This document shows, piece after piece, positions 29,041 through 39,523 of a stretch of 64,000 nucleotides of DNA (the first letter of the stretch is position 1; each line of letters opens with the position of its first letter). The notes beneath the pieces are model-generated. The model was not told the origin of the DNA. It saw nothing but the letters and a program-made list of their open reading frames with translations, and made no database searches. Made by a program: the position numbers and the translations under genes. The DNA is taken from NCBI RefSeq assembly GCF_022344005.1, contig NZ_CP092190.1, positions 1,712,001 through 1,776,000 of the forward strand, given 5' to 3'. The stretch comes from Deinococcus sp. KNUC1210. GTDB taxonomy: Bacteria > Deinococcota > Deinococci > Deinococcales > Deinococcaceae.

Positions 29041-29445
29041 GTGCGCCTGCTGCCCTCTTCATGGAAAACCACAGGCTGGAAAAAGCGGGTCAGGCTCTCA
29101 CTTCGCCTGCCCGCCTGGTCAGATATCCGCCGCTTTCCGGTTTCGATGATGCTCGCCTGTCTGCTGGCAGGGCTGGGCAGTGTTCAGATGACCTTTCTGA
29201 TCGGAAACAGCCTGTACCGCAGTTATACCTGGACCACCGAACACCATCAGATCGACTCCGAACTCAGGAGCCTGAACGTCGATCTGCGCGTTCTGCGAGA
29301 AACGCAGGCCCGTGCCAACGACCCCGAGGCGCTGCGTGCTCAGGCCCGCTGTCTGGGGTTCGTGGGCAAAGGCGAGACGGTGGTGGTGGCCGAGAATGCC
29401 CCAAGCGGGATCAACGACAACTGCGACGCAGTCCGCATGCCCTAG
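29041..29445 (+). CDS. FtsB/DivIC-like septum formation protein
   Basis: A 134-residue single-pass membrane protein. It has a basic cytoplasmic N-terminus of about 35 residues, one transmembrane segment (MMLACLLAGLGSVQMTFLIG), then a heptad-rich stretch (IDSELRSLNVDLRVLRETQ) and a DPEALRAQARCLGFVGKGE segment. The latter resembles the EEYIEKIARExLGxVxPGE end of FtsB/DivIC. These proteins form part of the divisome FtsQLB complex. The GTG start lies 6 bases after TACACT. The assignment rests on topology and this pattern. Confidence 0.75.
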   Translation: MRLLPSSWKTTGWKKRVRLSLRLPAWSDIRRFPVSMMLACLLAGLGSVQMTFLIGNSLYRSYTWTTEHHQIDSELRSLNVDLRVLRETQARANDPEALRAQARCLGFVGKGETVVVAENAPSGINDNCDAVRMP

Positions 29446-29527
29446 GCAGCCGCGCCGTAGCAGTTCACAGGAAAGGCGTCAGCAGAGTCCGTAGCAGGCT
29501 GGCGGTCTCTGCCGACGTGCCTGGTGC

Positions 29528-30196
<669 letters not shown>

Positions 30197-30505
30197 GACT
30201 CAGGGGGCCTCCGGGTTGACCTAGGAAACTTTACGCTGACATCGTATTGATAAATGCTGCCGAAGTGTCTTGGAGTGCGCCCCCAGCGCTTTAGGTTCTC
30301 TTTACACCCGGTAAAAGCACTCGCAGGGGCAGGCCCTGTATAGCCAGCATGAAACCCATCAAAGACGATGCTGCAACATTGCATGTCTCCCCGCACGCCT
30401 GCTCACGCGGCAATGGTACGCTGAAAGTCCTCTGCTGTGACGAGCGCTGTGCGTGTGGGCGAGGGCTTAGGGCCGCGCCTCGCCCGGTTCCTGAAAGGAG
30501 TGTTC
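30197..30505. other. Divergent intergenic region upstream of the response regulator and desaturase
   Basis: About 309 bases with no protein-like frame. The part next to the response regulator (30215-30345) is AT-richer and contains a short imperfect TTTAC/GTAAA palindrome near 30301-30315. AAAGGAG at 30494-30500 is the ribosome-binding site of the desaturase gene. No clear -35/-10 pair could be chosen. Confidence 0.45.
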
Positions 30506-31590
30506 ATGAGTGTCATTCTTCCCCCAATCTACTTTCCGACATGCCGCGCACCCCTGCTGGGCTGCTGAGCAACCGAGAAAAAGACCGCCTGATCGAACGC
30601 GCTTTCCTGGGGCTGTACCGCTGGTACACCGCCCGCAGCCAGGAAACGCGCAACTGGAACGCCGATCTGAGCTTCGACTGGAAATCGCTGCGCCACGACC
30701 TGCCGACCGAGATCGTGACCGCCCTGACCGGCTTTTTTGCCGTCGAACAGTACGCGCCCGACTACACCAGCGAACTGGTGAACCTGGTGCGGCGCTCGCA
30801 CGGTCGCAGCCACTTCCAGCTGCGCTGGGGCAGCGAGGAAGAGAAGCACGCCGATTCGTGGGAAAACGCCGTGCTGTTCAGCCGCCAGCGCAGCCCGCAG
30901 TGGATCGCTGAATACAAGGAGCGGCTGCGTGCTCAGCAGTGGCATCTCCCCTTCCCCGACGCCATTCACAACCTGGTCTATACGGTGTTTCAGGAACGTG
31001 CCACCCAGCTGAACTACCTGAACCTGATGAAGCTGTGCATGGGTCAGTCGGACAAGGTGAAGAACGCCGTCGATCCGGTGCTGGCAAAAGTCGCTCAGAC
31101 CATCGCCGTCGATGAAGCCGCCCACTACAACTTCTTTCTGGAAGGAGCGCGGCTGTACCTGTACTACTACCCCCAGCGCACGCTGGAAGCCGTCAAGAAC
31201 GTGATCGGGCAGTTTTCCATGCCCGCCTCGAACCTGGTGCCCAACTGGGACGAGTTCTCGGAGACGGTCTACCGCGCCGGAATCTACGGCCCCCGCGACT
31301 TCAACCGCGACGTGATGCAGGTCGCCTTCCGCAATCTGGGCATCGAGAGCCGCAAGAAGCTCGAAGAGGGCATCAAGGCCACCCGCGAGGTGCCCGATTT
31401 CGAGGGCAGCGGCAAGATCCAGACCGCCATCTGGGACACCTTCGATTACGGAGCCATCGAGGGCGACGTGAAGCGCCTGCACGTCAAGATTCAGGATTAC
31501 GAGAAGGGCGTGGGCTTTGATGCCGTCGATCCCTTCGAGTTCGTGACCAATCCCGAAGTGCCGAAAAAGACCCAGGCTGCCGACGACTGA
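30506..31590 (+). CDS. Acyl-ACP desaturase (ferritin-like di-iron), N-terminal frameshift
   Basis: About 361 residues of a stearoyl-ACP desaturase-type enzyme that inserts a cis double bond into acyl chains. The two di-iron motifs are SEEEKHADSW and AVDEAAHYNFF (ExxH pairs). The clear frame begins at ATG 30541, which has no ribosome-binding site. A strong AAAGGAG serves ATG 30506 instead, whose frame ends after 20 codons. Adding one C to CCCCC at 30521-30525 joins them (MSVILPPNLLSD then MPRT), so the start is placed at 30506. A strong terminator follows. The C-terminus is AADD. Confidence 0.88.
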
Positions 31591-31606
31591 GCCGAGGAAG
31601 TAAACG

Positions 31607-31643
31607 AAAGAGCCGCCCCACTGGATAGGGCGGCTCTTTTTAT
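31607..31643. terminator. Rho-independent terminator after the desaturase
   Basis: AAAGAGCCGCCC (31607-31618) pairs perfectly with GGGCGGCTCTTT (31628-31639) and is followed by a T-run. The A-run on the other side lets it also serve the convergent minus-strand gene. Confidence 0.88.
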
Positions 31644-31652
31644 ATCAGCACT

Positions 31653-32060
31653 TTATGCGTCAAGAATGTCGTCGATTGCTTCTGTGAATTCTACTCTTTC
31701 AAAGATAAACGGGCCAAATCCTTCATACGTCCAGGTATCCCGTCGGTGCGGCTGAACAAAGCGGCTCCAGATGACATGACGATCTGTCGTTTCCATCTGT
31801 GCCTCCAGAGGCCAGCAGAAGCTATCTCCGCAGGGACAGTTCAGAATCGCAATCTCTGAAATCTGGCCTGGACTACAGCGTTCGAGCATCATCCGAAACA
31901 ACGCTGTGTAAGCTGCATAATCTCCAGCCAGCGCTGGCTCTGGACACTGCTCCAGCTCCCAGCGCCGAACGTGCTCCAGAAACGAAAGACCATCGACACA
32001 CAGCTCAAGCGTGCGGCTTTCAGGACTGTTCTCTGCCCAACGCAATGAAAACTTGCTCAC
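31653..32060 (-). CDS. Hypothetical protein coupled to the ABC exporter
   Basis: A 135-residue soluble protein of unknown family. It has an N-terminal strand-rich region with LELCVDGLSFLEHVRRWE, a central ILNCPCGDSFCWPLE segment with three close Cys, and VIWSRFVQPHRRD. Immunity-like and SMI1-like folds have comparable length but no defining motif is seen. The GTG start overlaps the ABC gene stop (GTGA at 32057-32060). GC content and codon use drop relative to its neighbours, so it may be a more recent arrival. Confidence 0.6.
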   Translation of the reverse strand: MSKFSLRWAENSPESRTLELCVDGLSFLEHVRRWELEQCPEPALAGDYAAYTALFRMMLERCSPGQISEIAILNCPCGDSFCWPLEAQMETTDRHVIWSRFVQPHRRDTWTYEGFGPFIFERVEFTEAIDDILDA

Positions 32061-33883
32061 CCCACCGCCACATCTTCTGCCCAGAGCGCCCGCATTTCCT
32101 CGCTGCGTTCCAGCAACTCTGGCAAAGTGCCGCTGTCCACGATGCGCCCGTCGTCCATCAGCAGCACCCTGTCGGCCCGCAGCAGGGCGGCGCGGCGGTG
32201 AGACACCACCAGACACGTCACCTCGCCCCGCTCGCGGAACAGTCCGGCCCACAGCTGCGCCTCGGTGGCGGCGTCCAGTGCGCTGCTCACATCGTCGAAG
32301 ACCAGCAGTTCGGCGGGGCGGGCCAGCATACGGGCCACCGCTGCCCGCTGCACCTGCCCGCCCGACAGCTTGACGCCTCTTGCACCGACCTGGGTATCCA
32401 GCCCGCTGCCCAGCTGCGACAGATCGGCGTCCATCACCGCTAACCGCAGCGCATCCGGCAGATGATCGTCCGGCTCGCCCAGCAGCACGTTTTCTCGCAG
32501 GCTCTCGCTGAACAGCTGCGGCAACTGCGACGTATAGGCGCTGCGCGGCGGCACGAAGAAGCTGGCCGGATCATCCACGCGCTCCCCGTTCCAGCTCACC
32601 TCGCCTGCTGCCGGAATCAGGCCCAGCAGTCCGCGCAGCAGCGTGGTCTTGCCGCTGCCGATTCGCCCCGTCACCACCACGAATTCGCCGCGTTTCAACT
32701 CGAACGCCGCGTCCTGCACGCCTCGCCCGCCCGGATGCTGCACACTCAGACCGCGCACCTCCAGCCGCTCGAACGCCGCCTGAACCGGCACGCTGACCGG
32801 TATGGGCGCGTCGCCATCCAGATGCAGCGGATGATGTTCGACGGCCACTTCTGCCGGGGCGTCTTGCAGCAGGCGTTTCATGCGCTCGAAGCTGACCCCG
32901 GTGCGGCGATGGCGGGCGATCATGTCGCCAAAAAAGCCCATGCTGCCGGTCAGACGTGGCAGCAGCGCGGCGAACAGCACGAAATCTCCGATGCTGAGCG
33001 TGCCCGTGCGGAAGCGGCTGGCTCCCAGCAGCAGCACCAGCCCGGTGGCGATGGCGATCATGTTGGTATTCACACCCTTGATCAGTTCGGTGAGCAGCAC
33101 GTCGCGCAGGGCCGCTGACCGCCGGACCTCGCCCAGCCGCGCCAGTTGCGCCACCATATGCCCCTCGCTGCCCGACAGTTTGACCGCACTCACCGCCGAG
33201 AAGGTTTCACCGATGAACCCGGTCACGTCGGCGGTGGCCTGACGCATGCGGCGGCGATAGCTGCGAATCACCGGCGACAGGCGCTGAACGAGCAGCACCA
33301 CCAGCAGCAGAGGGGCCGTCACCACCACCGTCATCAGCACGTCCACGCGCAGCATCAGCGTCAGCGCCACCAGGCTGTACAGCAGGAACCCGCCACTGTC
33401 GATCCAGACCTCGGTATACGCCGCCACGTCGTCCACATCGTCACGGAAGCGGCTGACCGACTCGCCGGGCAGATCGGGCAGGCGGCGCGACCCGCGTGCG
33501 GTCAGCAGATAATTCAGCAGGTTGCGGCGGATCAGGGCGTCGAGCGTGTACCACAGCCGGATATACGTGCGGAACGCGCCCAGAAAGATGCCGAAGCGCC
33601 CCAGCCGGGCGAGTGCGAAGATGCCCACCAGTACCCAGATCGCGCTGACGTTGCTGGCCTGCTCTGCCACCTGCCCGGCCTGACGCAGCTTTTCGAAATC
33701 GCCCAGGCGGCTGAACAGCGCACTGATGCTGTAACTGAACAGCGCAGGCAGCGTGTGAAAGCCGCCCCACAGCGCCAGATTGAGCGCGAACAGGCCGGGG
33801 CGATAGGCGAACAGGCGGCGCATGAGCGCCAGGGTGGGCACGGTGGGGCGGGCAGGTGGGGGCGTGGCAGGAAGGGTGGTCAT
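32057..33883 (-). CDS. ABC exporter half-transporter, degenerate-site subunit
   Basis: A 608-residue type I ABC exporter half: six transmembrane segments (about residues 25-330) then an ATPase. Walker A is GRIGSGKTTLL near 410, the signature is canonical LSGGQ near 510 and Walker B reads LLVFDDVSSALD. The residue after the Walker B Asp is Asp where the catalytic Glu is expected. Together with the non-canonical LSAGE signature of the neighbour, this fits a heterodimeric exporter with one degenerate ATP site. The preferred start is ATG 33883 with AGAGG upstream. Substrate is unknown (multidrug or lipid type). Confidence 0.88.
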   Translation of the reverse strand: MTTLPATPPPARPTVPTLALMRRLFAYRPGLFALNLALWGGFHTLPALFSYSISALFSRLGDFEKLRQAGQVAEQASNVSAIWVLVGIFALARLGRFGIFLGAFRTYIRLWYTLDALIRRNLLNYLLTARGSRRLPDLPGESVSRFRDDVDDVAAYTEVWIDSGGFLLYSLVALTLMLRVDVLMTVVVTAPLLLVVLLVQRLSPVIRSYRRRMRQATADVTGFIGETFSAVSAVKLSGSEGHMVAQLARLGEVRRSAALRDVLLTELIKGVNTNMIAIATGLVLLLGASRFRTGTLSIGDFVLFAALLPRLTGSMGFFGDMIARHRRTGVSFERMKRLLQDAPAEVAVEHHPLHLDGDAPIPVSVPVQAAFERLEVRGLSVQHPGGRGVQDAAFELKRGEFVVVTGRIGSGKTTLLRGLLGLIPAAGEVSWNGERVDDPASFFVPPRSAYTSQLPQLFSESLRENVLLGEPDDHLPDALRLAVMDADLSQLGSGLDTQVGARGVKLSGGQVQRAAVARMLARPAELLVFDDVSSALDAATEAQLWAGLFRERGEVTCLVVSHRRAALLRADRVLLMDDGRIVDSGTLPELLERSEEMRALWAEDVAVG

Positions 33884-34020
33884 GGAAACCTCTGGAGCCG
33901 TAAGGCAGGCGCTATGAGCAGGCGCAGGCAGGCCCTGTGGGCCGAGTCGGGGATACAGGAACGGCAGGTCGTCGCCGGGCTAGCGCTCATGGCTCACAGC
34001 CCCTTGCTCGCAGGCCGCCT

Positions 34021-35780
34021 TCACGCCAGCACCTCATCGAGTACCGACTGTCCTGCCCGCAGCAGACGGCTGTATTCGCTGTGCGGGTTGGCAGCCAGCA
34101 GGCGGCGCGGGCCATACTCCAGCACCCTGCCCGCACCCAGCACCAGGATGTCGTCGGCGCGGGCCACGGTGTCGAGGCGGTGCGCGATCACGATGGCGGT
34201 GCGCCCGTGCAGCAGGCGCTGCATGGCGGCGGTCAGGCGGCTTTCGGTGGCGGGATCGAGGCGCGAACTGGGTTCATCCAGAATGATCAGGCCGGGGTCC
34301 TGCAACATGACGCGGGCAAACGCCAGCAGCTGAGACTCGCCCGCCGACAGGCTGCCTGCTGCCAGAGGCGTTTGCAGGCCGTCGGGCAGAGTGTCGAGCC
34401 AGCCGTCCAGCCCCACCTCTGCCAGCGCCGCCCGCACCCGCGCATCTGGAATACCGGGATTGAAGAGCGTCAGATTGTCGCGCACCGTCGCCTGAAAGAG
34501 CTGCACGTCCTGCGTGACCACCGCGATGCGGCTTCTCAGGGCCGCGAGTTCCAGTTCGGTGGTCGGGACGCCGCCCAGCAGAATCTGTCCCGACGTGGGG
34601 TCGTACAGCCGCGACACCAGCCGCGTCAGGGTGGTCTTGCCGCTGCCGGTACGCCCCAGCAGGCCCACGGTATGCCCGGCCTGCAACCGGAACTGCACGT
34701 TGTCGAGCACCGCAGTCGGATCGTCGGCATATTGAAACGACATCTGCTGAAGCTCCACGTCCAGCGCTCCGGCAGGCAGCGTGCGGGTCCCTTCTTTCAG
34801 CCCGCTTTCCAGGTTCAGCAGTTCGCCCACCCGCAGCAGGCTGGCTCCGGCCTTCTGCAGATCCTGAAGCTGCTGCGTGAGCTGGTCGATGGGTTCTTCC
34901 ACCAGACTCATGTACTGATAGAACAGGAACGCCGTGCCGATGGTGATGGTGCCGCCCAGATACAGACCGACCGCCGAACTGATGACCGCGACATAGCCGA
35001 TGGCGAACAGCAGCATCGAGAGCTGCCAGACCGCGCTGCGTTTGATCCAGGCCTGATACGCCTTCCAGAAAAAATTTCGCTGCACGCCCAGAAACCGCGA
35101 GATCGTGAAGGGGCCGCCGCCCAGCGCACGCACGTCGTCCAGCCCGCTCAGACGCTCCTCGATGAAGCCGAACAGCCGCGCACTCGCCTCGCGTTCGACG
35201 CGGGTCGGCTCGACCCCGATGCGGCGCGTGCGGTTCATGGCGTACAGCGTGACGGCGGCGAACGCGGTGACCATCAGGCCCACCCACCACTGCTCGCGGA
35301 AGAACATCACCAGCGCTCCCAGCAGCAGCAGCACCGCGCCGAAGACCCGCACGGCGAACTGTGAAAGAAGTTGGACAGCGCCGTTACGTCGCCGTCGATC
35401 CGCTCGATCAGCTCACCGGGCGTGCGCTCCTTGTGAAAACTCATGTCGAGGTGCAGCAGATGCGCTGTCAGGTCGGCCCGCAGGCGGTTGGTGGCGGCCC
35501 AGCCCACGCTCGCCCCGAGGTACGTCGCACCCGCCGACAGCAGCTGCACCGCCACGGCGATTCCGATATAGCTGATGGCCAGCCGCGTCAGCCCGGCGAG
35601 CGAGCCGTGTGCCTGGGCGCTGTCGAGGAAGGAGGCCAGCAGCTGCGGCAGATACAGATTCAGCCCGATACTGGACAGCAGCAGCACGCCGAGCAGCGCG
35701 ACCTGCAGCCAGAGCGGCCCCAGATACCGCTTCAGCACGCGCAGCGCGGCGACAGAAGAGGAAGGCGTGCGGGACGTCAT
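34021..35780 (-). CDS. ABC exporter half-transporter, canonical-Walker-B subunit, frameshifted
   Basis: About 587 residues once two frames are joined. Residues 1-135 (first membrane helices, then HLDMSFHKERTPGELIERI) lie in one frame; the rest of the membrane domain and the ATPase lie in the next. Adding one T to the coding TTT run (complement AAA at 35364-35366) yields a smooth NFFSQFAVRVFG junction. Walker A is GRTGSGKTTLTRL, the signature is LSAGE (not LSGGQ) and Walker B is LIILDEPSSRLD with its catalytic Glu. TAGCCT (complement at 35788-35793) lies 7 bases before ATG 35780. It pairs with the downstream half-transporter. Confidence 0.85.
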
Positions 35781-36043
35781 GGTTCCCAGGCTAAGGCAAG
35801 CAGGGGGGGCCGGGCATCTGCCACATGGCGGAGGGAAGGTCTGAGGGCCTTTCCCAGCGGTGTGCCAGAAACGGGCAGGAGAGCGGCTGACACACAGATT
35901 TTCTCTTCATAGAAAAGGGGGGGTGAGATTCCCCACTGCAATTTGTGAAATATTATAAGTAAAATGTGAATACAGCGCAGGTATGTTGAGTTTCCCAGTC
36001 CACGGCCAGTGGCCAGTGCCGCGCCACATAAAGGATGAGCCAA

Positions 36044-37401
36044 ATGACCAAAGCCCCCACTGCCCTGCTCCTGCTTCCTCTTACCGCCTCTCTGCTCTCT
36101 GCCTGCATGTCCAGTCCGTCTGCAACAGTGGCGGCACTGGCAGCCGACCATCCGGGGCAGGTCGCGCCGCGTTACGACTACGTGGCAGCCGTGCCCCTGC
36201 GAGCAGACGACACGCCAGCTTCTGTGCAGGCGGCAGCGGGTGGGCAGGTGCTGGCCTGGAAGACTCCCGGCTGTGCTCAGGGCGACTGTGAAGCGCTGGT
36301 CGGCCTGAACGCTCCCAGCGGTCTGGCAGCGCAGAGCCTGGGGCAGACGGTCAGTACCCTCAGCGCCCGCCTGGGCCGCAGCGTCACGCTCGAAGAGAAC
36401 CGCGACCAGTTCAGTGCGGGCAGCGATATCACGGCGACCATCGGCGGAGCCAGGGTGGCCTGGGCCGGTGGCAGCCTGCTCGCCTGGACGGGCGGAGCCA
36501 GGGTGGCCTGGGCCGGGGGAACCTACGCGCCCGTTCCGCAGAACACCGCGACCTGGACGACCCTGCGCCTGCAAGACGCCCAGACACGCGCCCCCAATCT
36601 GGGAGCCGGGGTCATGGTGGCCGTCATCGACACCGGCCTCGATCTGACGCACCCCGCATTTCAGGACGCGCTGAGCGATCCTTCGACGTGGCAGGACTTC
36701 TATGCGGGCGACACCGTTCCGCAGGACGAGGGCACGCTCGGTGTCGGTGGCTACGGACACGGCACCAACGTGGCGGGCATCGTCCTCCAGATCGCGCCGC
36801 TGGCCAAGATCATGCCGATCCGGGTGCTCGGTCCCGACGGCTCGGGCGACGTGGTGAACATCGCCAAGGCCATCGCCTGGGCCACCGCCAACGGAGCCGA
36901 CATCATCAACCTGAGCCTGGGCAGCACCAAAGATTCCAGCATCGTGCAGGACGCCATCAAGTACGCGACCTCGAAAAATGTGCTCGTCATCGCCTCGGCA
37001 GGCAACGCCAATTCCGACAAGCTCACCTTTCCCGCGTCGCTGGCGACCAACTTCCCCAACCTGCTGAGCGTGGGCAGCGTCAACGCCACCGATGTCAAAT
37101 CCAGCTTCTCGAACTACGGCGACAAGCTGGAACTGATGGCCCCCGGCGAGAATGTGTATGCCCCGGCCCCCGGCAACCTGCTGGCAGCCTGGAGCGGCAC
37201 CAGTCAGGCGGCTCCGATGGCGGCGGGCGGGCTGGCGCTGGCACTCGGTCAGACGCTCAGCGTGCCCATCGGCGGCCTGATCGGCAAGCTGGAAGACACC
37301 TCGTTCAATCTGTACACCGTCCCGCTCAATAAGCCCTACGCCGGAAAACTGGGGATGGACGGCTCGATCTGGCCGCCTTCCTGGCCCAGACTGTCAGGTA
37401 A
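36044..37401 (+). CDS. Subtilisin-like S8 serine peptidase lipoprotein, frameshifted near the end
   Basis: About 452 residues. Start ATG 36044 is preferred because AAAGGA lies 8 bases upstream; ATG 36035 would leave no spacing. The signal peptide ends in a lipobox LLSAC. The triad is complete: Asp in AVIDTGLDLTHP, His in GYGHGTNVAGIV, Ser in WSGTSQAAPMAAGG. The prodomain contains a duplicated 16-residue unit (GGARVAWAGG, twice). After YAGKLG, one missing G in GGGG at 37351-37354 throws the frame into the next gene; restoring it gives DGRLDLAAFLAQTVR and a stop at 37401. It is probably a surface-anchored protease. An AT-rich region near 35935-35985 may hold its promoter. Confidence 0.86.
36443..36516 (+). 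repeat. Exact 26-bp direct repeat inside the subtilase prodomain
   Basis: The 26 bases at 36443-36468 recur exactly at 36491-36516, offset 48 bases (16 codons). They encode the repeated GGARVAWAG segment and could change copy number by slippage without breaking the frame. Confidence 0.85.
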
Positions 37402-37424
37402 CGCCTGGTGCCTGCGACACACCC

Positions 37425-39513
37425 ATGAGCCAGCCGCCCGATCCCGCATCCGGTGCACGGCTGGCAGCGCTGCAGGCCGAGGTCAGACGCCTGCTGGACG
37501 AACAGTCGCAGCAGGGGGTCGAGGCCGCGCAGGATTACCGGGCACTGGCAGACCTGATGGACGTGCTGCCGGAACGGGCCATCAGCAGGTTTCTGCTGGG
37601 TCAGGCGCTGATGCATGCGTCCGAACTGCGTCCGGCCATCGACGCGGCAGTGTCGGCGGCAGGGCTGTTCGCACAGCTGGATGACCCGGTGGGCGAGGCC
37701 GAAGCCCGGACGCTCGCAGGACGAATTCACCTGAGTCTGGGGGCCTTCGAGGAAGCCGAAGAGCAGCTGCGGGCCGCCATCGCACTGGTCGGGCCCCTCT
37801 CTCAGCCGCCGGCACAGGCGCTGCATGCCGTCGCCCTCAATCAGCTGGCGGGCGTGCAGTTCAACCGGGGCAAGGCGGGTGAGGCGCTGCTGTCGCTGGA
37901 ACGCGCCTTTCAGCTCAATACGCTCCTCGATAATCTGGTCGAGCAGGCCAACTGCCTGACGAACATCGGAACCATCCAGAATGCGCTGGGGCAATATCAC
38001 GCCGCGATTCAGACGCTGGGACGTGCCTACGAGATCTACAAGACGCAGCTCCGGAATGTCCGTTCCGAGGGCTTTATTCTGAACAGCCTGGCCTGGCTGC
38101 ATTTTTCCAACCAGGATTATGCGCTGGCAATCGACGTGGCTCAGGCCGCGTGCGCCGCGGCAGAAACCAGTCAGGACGGCGTGCTGATCGCCAGCACACT
38201 GCTGAATCTGGGAACGTTCTGCCTGGAAGCGGGGCAGTACGAGGCGGCAGGACAGCACCTGATGGCCGCCCTGGAACGCAGCCGCGCCGTGGAGTACCGG
38301 ACCGGCGAACTGTCCACCTTCGACAGCCTGGGCATGCTGTACCAGAAGACCGGCGAACTGACGCAGGCGAAAGAGGCGTATCTGGCGGCCCTGACGCTGG
38401 CGCTGGAACTCGAGGACGCGCAGGGCGAGCTGGAAGCGCGGCTGCATCTGGGCACCGTCGAGCTGACGCTGGGAGCCTGGGAAGACGCCCAGCAGCAGGC
38501 AGGTCGCGGCCTCGCCCTGGCCGTGGAAAGCCAGAGCCCGAAGGAAGAGGCCGAGGCGCACCGCATCCTGGCCGAGCTGGCCGCACGACAGGAGGACTAC
38601 CGCCGGGCCTTCGAGCACAGCCAGGAACACCTGCGGATCAGGAACGAACTGTTCGATATCGAGCGCGACCGGCAGACCCGCAACCTCAGCATTCAGTTCG
38701 AGGTCGAGCGGGCGCGGCACGACGCCGACGTGTACCGCGTGAAGACCGAGAGCGAGCAGCGGGCGCGGCTGCTGGCCGAAGAGCAGGTCAGAGAGCGCAC
38801 CGCCGAACTGGCACGCACGCAGCACGAAGTGGTCACGCGGCTGGCGATGGCGGGCGAATACCGCGACGGCACCACCGGAGAGCATACCCGGCGCGTCGGG
38901 CGCTCGGCAGCCCGGATTGCCCGCGCCCTGGGCTGGCCCGCCGATCAGGCCGAGATGCTGGGCGTGGCGGCCCGCCTGCACGACGTGGGCAAGATCGGGA
39001 TTCCAGACAAGGTGCTGCTGAAGAGCGGCAAGTTCAGCGCCGAGGAACTCGAGCACATGAAGACCCACACGCTGATCGGGGCGCGAATTCTGTCGGGCGG
39101 AAGGTCGGAACTGCTGCGGCTGGCCGAGGAGATCGCGCTTACGCACCACGAGCGCTGGGACGGCAGCGGCTATCCGCTTGGGCTGCGGGGCGAGGAGATT
39201 CCCGTCACGGGGCGCATCGTTGCCCTGGCCGACGTGTACGACGCCCTGACCCAGGAGCGGCCCTACAAGCGTGCCTGGACGCCCCAGGAAGCGCTGGCCG
39301 AGCTGCGGCGCGAGGCAGGCAGCCACTTCGATCCGCTGATCACCGAAACGGCGCTGCGGGTCCTGCTGCCGCCGGAGCGCCAGGGGGGCACCGACCGACC
39401 CGATCATGCTGGACGAAGAAGACGCGTCGCATATCCTGAGCGTCTTCGAGCAGCTCCTGATCGAGCGGACCCAGGAAGCCCAGCAGCAGGCAGAACGTCA
39501 CCGACCGATCTGA
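37425..39513 (+). CDS. TPR-repeat HD-GYP domain c-di-GMP phosphodiesterase, frameshifted at the end
   Basis: About 695 residues. Residues 1-410 are TPR-like helical repeats (for example LNQLAGVQFNRGKAGEALLS), then a coiled coil (about 415-460) and an HD-GYP domain with RLHDVGKIGIPD, THHERWDGSGYP and RPYKRAW. Such enzymes hydrolyse c-di-GMP. After residue 655 the first frame becomes Arg/Pro-rich nonsense. Dropping one G from GGGGGG at 39383-39388 (or adding two) gives DPIMLDEEDASHILSVFEQ and a stop at 39513. TPR repeats suggest a protein or peptide-sensing input. It follows the subtilase by 23 bases. Confidence 0.88.
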
Positions 39514-39523
39514 CCTCGGAGTT

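Noticed and set aside
37326..39407. 693-residue minus-strand open frame opposite the HD-GYP gene
   Set aside because: It is a shadow frame; the plus strand carries TPR and HD-GYP motifs.
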